Origin: Methylotenera_A sp031379885
GTDB taxonomy: Bacteria > Pseudomonadota > Gammaproteobacteria > Burkholderiales > Methylophilaceae
Assembly: GCA_031379885.1 (NCBI GenBank)
Contig: JANNFN010000194.1
Span: 1 to 13,607 of the forward strand
Length of the DNA stretch: 13,607 nt
Direction of reading: 5' to 3'
In this document: one piece after another, positions 8,501 through 13,468 of the stretch
Numbering within the stretch: the stretch's first letter is position 1
Layout: each line of letters begins with the position of its first letter
Made by a program: the position numbers and the translations under genes
The notes under the pieces: generated by a model
The model's input: the letters and a program-made list of their open reading frames with translations, nothing else
Told to the model about the DNA's origin: nothing
Databases searched by the model: none

Positions 8501-9728
8501 ACTTCATGCGCCCAACGACTGATAAATCGTAACGATCTTCATTAAAGAATAGGCCGTGGAATAAGGCTTCCACAGCATCTTCTGTTGGGGGTTCGCCTGG
8601 GCGCATCATGCGATAAATTGCTACTTTTGCACTGTATTGATCAGGGATTTCATCAATGCGCAGAGTTTGCGAAATAAAATCGCCATGATCTAAATCGTTA
8701 GTGTAAAGCGTATTAATTTGGCTAATTTTAGCTTCAATTAATTTTTCGATTATAGTTTCAGTAATTTCATCGTTAGCAGTTGCGACGATTTCACCCGTTT
8801 CTTTATCCACAATATTATTCGCTAGCGCACGACCCATAATGAAGTCAGTCGGTACTGTTATTTTCTTTACGCCGGCTTTTTCAATATCGCGAATATGCTT
8901 AACAGTAATACGCTTATCTTTGGCTACCAAAACATTGCCCGCTTTATCAGCAATATCAAATTTGGCCATTTCGCCGCGCAGGCGATCTGCAACCAATTCA
9001 AACTCCACGCCTTTTGGACCAATATGGAACGTATCAGTGTCGTTAAATGTTTCTAAAATTTGCTCTGGTGTATACCCCAATGCTTTAAGCAAAATGGTGA
9101 CTGGCATTTTGCGGCGACGATCGGCGCGGAAATACAAATAATCTTTAGGGTCAAACTCAAAGTCTAACCATGAACCACGGTAAGGAATGATACGCGCTGA
9201 GAACAATAGTTTACCTGATGAGTGTGTTTTACCACGATCATGCTCAAAGAATACGCCTGGGCTACGGTGTAACTGTGAAACGATCACGCGCTCGGTGCCA
9301 TTAATCACAAACGAGCCATTCTCGGTCATCAGTGGCAATTCGCCCATGTAGACTTCTTGCTCTTTCACTTCTTTTACGGTGGGCTTAGAAGCCTCTTTGT
9401 CCATAATAGTTAAACGCACTTTAACGCGCAGTGGTGCGGCAAATGTTAGGCCACGTTGTTGGCACTCTTTCACATCAAACGGCTCATTGCCTAATTGATA
9501 GCTCACGTAGTCTAAACGCGCATTGCCAGAATGGCTAACAATAGGGAATACAGAACTAAATGTCGACTCCAAACCTGAATTGGTGCGTTTGTCCGTAGGA
9601 ATTTCTGCTTGTAAAAATGCTTTATATGATTCCAACTGCATCGCTAGCAAGTAAGGTACTTCTTGCACACTTTCGCGTTTAGCGAAGCTTTTACGAATGC
9701 GTTTTTTTTCGGTAAAGGAATAGCTCAT
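5556..9728 (-). CDS. rpoB: DNA-directed RNA polymerase subunit beta
   Basis: This is the beta subunit of core RNA polymerase, 1390 residues from the chosen start against 1342 in E. coli. The open frame extends upstream to an ATG at 9776. The start at 9728 is preferred because it gives the family N-terminus [19 protein letters not shown] and has AGGAG five bases upstream. The rifampicin region ([20 protein letters not shown] and onward) is wild type. Asp541 there corresponds to E. coli Asp516, so about 25 residues are inserted before it. Residue 577 is Ser where E. coli has Pro552 ([10 protein letters not shown]). The [10 protein letters not shown] catalytic-centre segment is near 1103-1112. 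The gene is 199 bp after rplL, behind a hairpin attenuator, and 10 bp before rpoC. Confidence 0.98.
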   Translation of the reverse strand: [1390 protein letters not shown]

Positions 9729-9733
9729 AGCGT

Positions 9734-9738
9734 CTCCT
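9734..9738 (-). promoter_or_regulatory. Ribosome-binding site deciding the rpoB start
   Basis: AGGAG stands five bases before the ATG at 9728-9726. The farther upstream in-frame ATG at 9776 would add 16 residues (MVESVLSSTLKISGDA) that are not part of the usual RpoB N-terminus, and no comparable Shine-Dalgarno site was noted for it. Confidence 0.9.
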
Positions 9739-9833
9739 GATATTTTGAGGGTAGAAGACAAAACACTTTCAACCATTTCAATGTTTTGATTTCTAACATC
9801 ACATGTTTCATGTTAAAAAAGTAAAATTACAAT

Positions 9834-9859
9834 TTGTTGCGTTGTTACATTTTGTTACA
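9834..9859 (-). repeat. Short direct repeats in the rplL-rpoB gap
   Basis: On the plus strand TTGTTACA occurs at 9842-9849 and again at 9852-9859, ten bases apart, about one helical turn. A degenerate third copy, TTGTTGCG, begins at 9834. In the minus-strand transcript these read TGTAACAA. The role is unknown; AT-rich chance repetition is possible. Confidence 0.4.
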
Positions 9860-9872
9860 AATCTTGACGCTT

Positions 9873-9906
9873 AAAAACGACTAAAGCTGACGGTTTCCCG
9901 TCAGCT
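9873..9906 (-). terminator. rplL-rpoB attenuator hairpin
   Basis: In the transcript AGCTGACGG (9906-9898) pairs perfectly with CCGTCAGCT (9893-9885) around a GAAA tetraloop, a stable 9-bp GC-rich stem. It is followed by TTTAGTCG and then a TTTTT run (9877-9873). The stem starts 21 bases after the rplL stop. E. coli has a partial terminator in the same gap that lowers rpoBC output relative to the stalk proteins. The U-tract is offset about seven bases from the stem, consistent with incomplete termination. Termination strength is inferred. Confidence 0.75.
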
Positions 9907-9927
9907 AAAGCCTTTCAAATAAATGAA

Positions 9928-10308
9928 TTATTTGATTTCGCCAGTTGCACCAGCTTCTATCAATTTTTTCAATGCAGCATCAGCATCTGCTTTATTTACG
10001 CCTTCTTTAATGGCTTTTGGTGCGCCATCAACTAAGTCTTTCGCTTCTTTCAAGCCAAGCGCAGTTAATTCGCGAACCGCTTTAATAACGCTCACTTTTT
10101 GCTCGCCTGCTGTTAACAAGATAACGTTAAACTCAGTTTGCTCAGCCGCTGCAGCTGGTGCTGCTCCACCTGCGCCGCCACCAGCTGCTACCGCAACTGC
10201 TGCTGCTGAAACGCCAAATTTCTCTTCAATTTCTTTAATAAATGCTGTCAAGTCCAGCACTGACATCTTGCCTACTGCTTCTAAAATATCTGCATTTGTA
10301 ATTGCCAT
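9928..10308 (-). CDS. rplL: 50S ribosomal protein L7/L12
   Basis: This stalk protein binds L10 as dimers and recruits and stimulates translational GTPases on the ribosome. The 126-residue product (121 in E. coli) shows the usual three parts. The helical dimerisation domain covers about residues 1-33 (MAITNADILEAVGKMSVLDL and onward). A flexible Ala/Gly hinge, about 34-55, includes GGGAGGAAPAAAA. The globular factor-binding domain, about 56-126, has KVSVIKAVRELTALGLKEAK and LVDGAPKAIKEGV. The ATG at 10308 has AAGGAT upstream. It follows rplJ by 38 bp, and the pair forms the L10 operon. The biased Ala/Gly codon content leaves a full-length open frame on the opposite strand, which is an artefact. 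Confidence 0.98.
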   Translation of the reverse strand: MAITNADILEAVGKMSVLDLTAFIKEIEEKFGVSAAAVAVAAGGGAGGAAPAAAAEQTEFNVILLTAGEQKVSVIKAVRELTALGLKEAKDLVDGAPKAIKEGVNKADADAALKKLIEAGATGEIK

Positions 10309-10346
10309 TTGAATAATCCTTAAAATTTAATAATATGTGAAATTAA

Positions 10347-10835
10347 TTAAGCTGCTTTAGCATCACGAACTGCCGCAAGTGCGCGTGCAAACTTGGTTGG
10401 CACTTCGTTGAGCGTACGCGCAAATTTAGCAAGCAACTCTTCACGACTAAGCATAGATGCTAAGGCTTGTACACCTACTGCATTCATTACTTGGTTTGGA
10501 ACTGCGCCCGCTTTAATCACAAATTTGTCGTTGACTTTTGCAAAGTCGTTAAGCACTTTTGCAGCCGCAACTGGGTCTTGACTGATGCCAAAAACCAACG
10601 GACCGACCATGTCGCTTGCAAGACCAGAAAATGCGGTATTTTCAACTGCGCGACGCACTAAAGTATTTTTTAGCACACGTAGGTAAACACCAGATTTTCG
10701 AGCATTTGCACGCAGTATAGTCATATCTGCAACGCCTGTTCCGCGATATTCTGCAAGAACAATGACTTGTGCTTGAGCAACTTGTGCACTGACTTCAGCT
10801 ACAACTGCTTTTTTCTCTACTAGATTAAGACTCAA
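10347..10835 (-). CDS. rplJ: 50S ribosomal protein L10 (TTG start)
   Basis: L10 anchors the L7/L12 dimers to 23S rRNA at the base of the ribosomal stalk. The 162-residue product begins MSLNLVEKKAVVAEVSAQVA. It has the family segments VLAEYRGTGVADMTILRANA and VYLRVLKNTLVRRAV in the rRNA-binding N-terminal domain. The last 30 or so residues form the helix that carries L7/L12. The start codon is TTG at 10835-10833. Upstream there is no in-frame ATG before a TAA stop, and the next internal Met is at residue 38, so TTG is well supported. AGGAG at 10844-10848 is eight bases upstream. A weak start codon behind a structured leader fits the known translational autoregulation by L10-L7/L12. Confidence 0.97.
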   Translation of the reverse strand: MSLNLVEKKAVVAEVSAQVAQAQVIVLAEYRGTGVADMTILRANARKSGVYLRVLKNTLVRRAVENTAFSGLASDMVGPLVFGISQDPVAAAKVLNDFAKVNDKFVIKAGAVPNQVMNAVGVQALASMLSREELLAKFARTLNEVPTKFARALAAVRDAKAA

Positions 10836-10843
10836 TGTCTTTT

Positions 10844-10848
10844 CTCCT
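10844..10848 (-). promoter_or_regulatory. Ribosome-binding site of rplJ
   Basis: A strong AGGAG is placed eight bases before the TTG start. It lies about 30 bases downstream of the last strong hairpin of the L10 leader, so leader folding could control access to it. Confidence 0.85.
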
Positions 10849-10850
10849 TT

Positions 10851-11100
10851 CCGTTAATAAAGTGCTACACAAAGTGCAACACCGCTCACGGCGTCCTTAT
10901 TCAGGCTAAAACAATCCTGTGTCTGGTTTCGCCATCTGCGCTGGTCTTAACAAACAGAAGACAGAGGATTAAAGACAGAAACATCTTCTTTCACCCATTT
11001 TCTATCCGCTTCAATTAAATCCTGTCGGATACCAACGGTCTTTGATGCTCTTGCTGCTTAGCTTTTAATAATTCTTTAACTAAGCAACAAGCCCAAAGTT
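10851..11100 (-). promoter_or_regulatory. L10 (rplJL) mRNA leader, translational feedback structure
   Basis: The 311-bp rplA-rplJ gap has no coding frame but strong RNA folding potential on the minus strand. Helix A is an 11-bp pairing of TTGTTGCTTAG (11090-11080) with CTAAGCAGCAA (11061-11051), with one U-G pair and an 18-nt loop. Helix B pairs AATCCTCTGTCT (10970-10959) with AGACACAGGATT (10924-10913) and has a single C-C mismatch. Hairpin C is a GACGCCG/CGGTGTT stem at 10895-10878. A smaller ATCC/GGAT hairpin lies near 11030-11019. Length, position and layout match the known L10 leader family, where L10-(L7/L12) binds a kinked helix and blocks translation. Family membership was not tested by search. 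No convincing promoter was found in the gap. Confidence 0.7.
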
Positions 11101-11106
11101 CTTTTT

Positions 11107-11131
11107 TTAAGTAATTTTAAAAATTACTTAA
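11107..11131 (-). repeat. 25-bp AT-rich palindrome just after rplA
   Basis: TTAAGTAATTTT (11107-11118) and its exact reverse complement AAAATTACTTAA (11120-11131) flank a single central base. The stop codon of rplA is 15 bases upstream in transcription. On the minus strand the arm is followed by an A run rather than a T run, so it is not a standard terminator in that direction. It could be a processing or mRNA-end-stabilising hairpin. Confidence 0.6.
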
Positions 11132-11146
11132 TTAATTCTTTAAATC

Positions 11147-11830
11147 TTAAGCAATGCTCGCTTGATCAATACGTACGCCAGCACCCATGGTGCTAGAGAC
11201 TGATATTTTTTTCAAAAACACGCCTTTAGTAGTAGCAGGTTTAGCCTTAGCAAGCGCATCAACCAAAGCGGCTAAATTACCTTGCAATTGCTCAACCGTA
11301 AACGAAGCGCGACCAATGGTGCAATGTACAATGCCACCTTTATCAGTACGGTATTGCACTTGACCCGCTTTTGCGTTTTTAACTGCGGTCGCTGCATCTG
11401 GCGTAACAGTACCCACTTTTGGGTTAGGCATTAAACCACGAGGGCCTAATACTTGACCAAGCGTACCGACTATACGCATCGCGTCTGGTGTGGCAATCGC
11501 AACATCAAAATCCAAAAAGCCTGCTTTTACTTTTTCAGCTAAATCTTCAAAGCCAACAAAGTCAGCACCCGCCGCTTTAGCAGCTTCCGCTTGAGCGCCT
11601 TGTGCAAATACAGCAACGCGAGTCACTTTACCTGTACCATTTGGCAACACCAATGCACCTCGTACTAATTGGTCAGATTTACGTGCGTCAATACCTAGAT
11701 TGATAACCGTATCAATAGATTCATTAAATTTTGCAGTCGCGCCTTCTTTAACTAAACCCAATGCTTCAGTCGCTGGATAAAGTTTGTCGCGATCTACTTT
11801 TGCGCGAAGCGCATTTATACGTTTAGCCAT
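11147..11830 (-). CDS. rplA: 50S ribosomal protein L1
   Basis: L1 forms the mobile arm that guides E-site tRNA release, and in many bacteria it represses rplKA translation. From the chosen start the product is 227 residues (234 in E. coli). The start MAKRINALRAKVDRDKLY at 11830 is preferred over an upstream ATG at 11896. The latter would add 22 unrelated residues read from inside rplK, whereas GGAGG (11840-11844) stands nine bases before 11830. The signature GTLGQVLGPRGLMPNPKVG lies near residues 122-140, and the end is STTMGAGVRIDQASIA. Only one base separates it from the rplK stop, and its Shine-Dalgarno site is inside rplK, so the two are probably translationally coupled. Confidence 0.98.
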   Translation of the reverse strand: MAKRINALRAKVDRDKLYPATEALGLVKEGATAKFNESIDTVINLGIDARKSDQLVRGALVLPNGTGKVTRVAVFAQGAQAEAAKAAGADFVGFEDLAEKVKAGFLDFDVAIATPDAMRIVGTLGQVLGPRGLMPNPKVGTVTPDAATAVKNAKAGQVQYRTDKGGIVHCTIGRASFTVEQLQGNLAALVDALAKAKPATTKGVFLKKISVSSTMGAGVRIDQASIA

Positions 11831-11831
11831 G

Positions 11832-12263
11832 CTATACACCCTCCACTTCAATGCCCATACTACGTGCGCTACCAGCAATAATACGCACCGCAGCATCCAT
11901 ATCTGATGCAGTTAAATCTGGCATTTTGGTTGTTGCAATTTCTTCCGCTTGTTTGCGCGTGATTTTGCCTACTTTATTGGTATGCGGAGTAGCTGAACCT
12001 TTTTCAATTTTCGCTGCTTTTTTAATTAGAATCGTCGCTGGCGGCGTTTTCATTATAAAAGTGAAGCTCTTATCCGCAAATGCAGTAATCACGACTGGAA
12101 TCGGCAAACCTGGCTCAACGCCTTGAGTTGCAGCATTAAACGCTTTACAAAACTCCATAATATTGAGGCCACGCTGACCCAATGCAGGGCCTACTGGTGG
12201 ACTTGGGTTGGCTTTACCTGCAGGAATCTGCAGTTTAATGTAGCCAATGACTTTCTTTGCCAT
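11832..12263 (-). CDS. rplK: 50S ribosomal protein L11
   Basis: L11 forms the GTPase-associated centre with its 23S rRNA site and is needed for RelA stimulation. The 143-residue product starts MAKKVIGYIKLQIPAGKANP. It carries the conserved proline-rich NPSPPVGPALGQRGLN segment near residues 19-34, which binds thiostrepton-type antibiotics in other bacteria. The C-terminal rRNA-binding domain includes KVGKITRKQAEEIA and the end ARSMGIEVEGV. ATG at 12263 has AGGAG six bases upstream (12270-12274). It is the first gene of the rplKA pair, 81 bp after nusG. The gap carries a candidate L1 operator but no clear promoter, so transcription from the secE-nusG side is likely. Confidence 0.98.
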   Translation of the reverse strand: MAKKVIGYIKLQIPAGKANPSPPVGPALGQRGLNIMEFCKAFNAATQGVEPGLPIPVVITAFADKSFTFIMKTPPATILIKKAAKIEKGSATPHTNKVGKITRKQAEEIATTKMPDLTASDMDAAVRIIAGSARSMGIEVEGV

Positions 12264-12288
12264 GTCTATCTCCTATGTGGGTACGAAC

Positions 12289-12314
12289 GCCTTAAAATCA
12301 ATCAAAGCTCCCCG
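12289..12314 (-). promoter_or_regulatory. Candidate L1 translational operator in the rplK leader
   Basis: On the minus strand CGGGGAGC (12314-12307) leads into a small stem, GCTTT with AAGGC, enclosing a 10-base AU-rich loop. The GGGAGC word resembles the L1-binding region of 23S rRNA, and from memory of E. coli a similar CGGGGAGC element precedes rplK. L1 is known to repress rplKA from the leader of rplK. This assignment rests on position and a short motif only. Confidence 0.4.
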
Positions 12315-12344
12315 TTAATAAATACTACAACTACTTTTTTACTA

Positions 12345-12881
12345 CTAAACTTCTTTTTCGATTTGGCTGAAATCTAATTCAACTGGAGTTGCGCGACCAA
12401 AAATTACCACGGCCACACGCAATTTACTTTTCTCGTAATTGATTTCTTCTACGCTACCAGAAAAGTCTTTAAACGGCCCATCAATAACACGTACAGACTC
12501 ACCTTTTTCGAAAGTGAGTTTTTGTGTTGGGTTAGACTTACTGTCATCCATACGCTGCAAAATAATCTCAACTTCTTTATCTTTAATCGGCGTAGGCTTT
12601 TGCGCGCTACCACCAATAAAAGCTGTAACACGGGGCGTACTTTTAATCAAATGCCAACTTTCATCAGACATGCTCATTTGTACGAGGACATAGCCTGGGT
12701 ATAGGCGGCGTTCTGAAATCTTCTTAACGCCTGCCTTCATCTCAATCACCTCTTCAACAGGCACCAAAATGTCGCCAAATTGATCTTGCAAGCCTGAACG
12801 CGCAATGCGCTCTTCAATGCCAGCTTTTACTGATTTTTCCATGCCGGAAAAAGCTTGGACTGCATACCAACGCATACTCAT
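12345..12881 (-). CDS. nusG: Transcription termination/antitermination factor NusG
   Basis: NusG binds RNA polymerase to suppress pausing and links it to Rho or to ribosomal S10. The product is 178 residues (181 in E. coli). The NGN domain begins RWYAVQAFSGMEKSV and includes ERRLYPGYVLVQM and the SDESWHLIKSTPRVTAFIGG segment. The KOW domain is about residues 124-178, with VRVIDGPFKDFSG and FGRATPVELDFSQIEKE. The start is set at ATG 12881, with GGAG six bases upstream. The frame is open farther up to 13016, but that adds 45 residues read from inside secE and foreign to the family. A second Met two codons downstream (12875) is possible but has poorer spacing. The start overlaps the secE stop as TAATG. 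Confidence 0.97.
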   Translation of the reverse strand: MSMRWYAVQAFSGMEKSVKAGIEERIARSGLQDQFGDILVPVEEVIEMKAGVKKISERRLYPGYVLVQMSMSDESWHLIKSTPRVTAFIGGSAQKPTPIKDKEVEIILQRMDDSKSNPTQKLTFEKGESVRVIDGPFKDFSGSVEEINYEKSKLRVAVVIFGRATPVELDFSQIEKEV

Positions 12882-13228
12882 TAAGCACTCCGTCCCATTA
12901 ACCATTGCACCATGTAAGCGAAGCCAACATCGACCACAGCCAAGAAAGCGGCCACAATAACCACCAAGATGAATACTGCAACCGTCGTTTGAATTGTTTC
13001 TTTTCTTGTTGGCCAAACTACTTTTTTAGCCTCAGCGACCGATTCACCAACAAAGCCCACTGCGGTTTTCCCTTGTGGTGTTGTCCACAATACGGCGATA
13101 GCCGCAGCTAAACCTGCCAATATGGCAAGAATGCGCAGCACGAGTGCTTTATCTGCAAGAATATAAAAGCCAGCAATGCCAGCCGCCAACAGCAGGGCGG
13201 ACAAGACTAACTTAATTTTATCTATCAT
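12881..13228 (-). CDS. secE: Preprotein translocase subunit SecE
   Basis: SecE is the clamp subunit of the inner-membrane SecYEG channel. The 115-residue product has three predicted membrane helices, as in the proteobacterial long form: about residues 7-25, 29-48 and 81-107. Between the second and third is the conserved amphipathic cytoplasmic segment ESVAEAKKVVWPTRKETIQTT (about 62-82), the family signature. The ATG at 13228 is the first Met in frame (MIDKIKLVLSALLLAAG). Its ribosome-binding site is poor (AAGACG region), unlike most genes in this window. It overlaps nusG by one base, suggesting coupled translation. It follows tRNA-Trp after 84 bp; no convincing promoter was seen there. Confidence 0.97.
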   Translation of the reverse strand: MIDKIKLVLSALLLAAGIAGFYILADKALVLRILAILAGLAAAIAVLWTTPQGKTAVGFVGESVAEAKKVVWPTRKETIQTTVAVFILVVIVAAFLAVVDVGFAYMVQWLMGRSA

Positions 13229-13312
13229 CGTTATCGTCTTTACTAAGTCTTATAAAAATCATGTGTTTACAGACTTTTTATTTAGTTTAAATGAATAAAC
13301 TAATATTTAATT

Positions 13313-13388
13313 TGGCAGGCCAAGAGGGTCTCGAACCCCCAACCCTCGGTTTTGGAGACCGATACTCTACCAATTGAGCTATTGGCCT
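13313..13388 (-). tRNA. tRNA-Trp (anticodon CCA)
   Basis: The 76-nt gene runs from 13388 to 13313. The acceptor arms AGGCCAA and TTGGCCT pair perfectly over 7 bp, followed by discriminator G and an encoded CCA. The D-arm includes AGCTCAATTGGTAGAGT. The anticodon arm holds the loop CTCCAAA, giving anticodon CCA for tryptophan. The T-arm has the canonical GGTTCGAGACC. It lies between tuf and secE. No promoter fits upstream: the best -10-like box (TTTAAT) abuts the mature 5' end. It is therefore probably made by processing of a longer tuf transcript. Confidence 0.97.
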
Positions 13389-13416
13389 ATTAAACTTTTT
13401 CTCTTAACTAATGCTA

Positions 13417-13455
13417 AAACTACAAAAGCTACGCTGGGTTGTTAGCGTAGCTTTT
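13417..13455 (-). terminator. Terminator hairpin after tuf
   Basis: AAAAGCTACGCT (13455-13444 on the minus strand) pairs perfectly over 12 bp with AGCGTAGCTTTT (13435-13424) around an 8-nt loop. A further GTAGTTTT follows the stem. The stem ends in A and T runs on both sides, so it could work in both directions. It starts 13 bases after the tuf stop and 35 bases before tRNA-Trp, so tRNA and secE expression would depend on read-through or an unseen promoter. Confidence 0.8.
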
Positions 13456-13468
13456 ACAAAAATAACAA

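Noticed and set aside
9923..10312. A 129-codon open frame on the plus strand covering all of rplL
   Set aside because: It is the antisense shadow of an Ala/Gly-rich gene; the low-complexity translation resembles no protein and has no supporting site.
11062..11100. A promoter in the rplA-rplJ gap (TTGGGC-17 bp-AATTAT)
   Set aside because: It has only three and four consensus matches in very AT-rich DNA, and it overlaps a strong RNA helix.
11831..11896. A 22-residue N-terminal extension of L1
   Set aside because: It is read out of frame from rplK; GGAGG before 11830 and the family N-terminus favour the shorter form.
12882..13016. A 45-residue N-terminal extension of NusG
   Set aside because: It is read from the secE coding region in another frame and does not match NusG; the ATG at 12881 has a good Shine-Dalgarno site and the right N-terminus.
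13284..13301. An AGTTTA/TAAACT inverted repeat downstream of tRNA-Trp
   Set aside because: It has 6 AT-rich pairs with no T run after it on the coding strand; not supported as a terminator.
13383..13423. A TTAGCA-17 bp-TTTAAT promoter for tRNA-Trp
   Set aside because: The -10-like box abuts the first base of the mature tRNA, so the start site would fall inside the tRNA.
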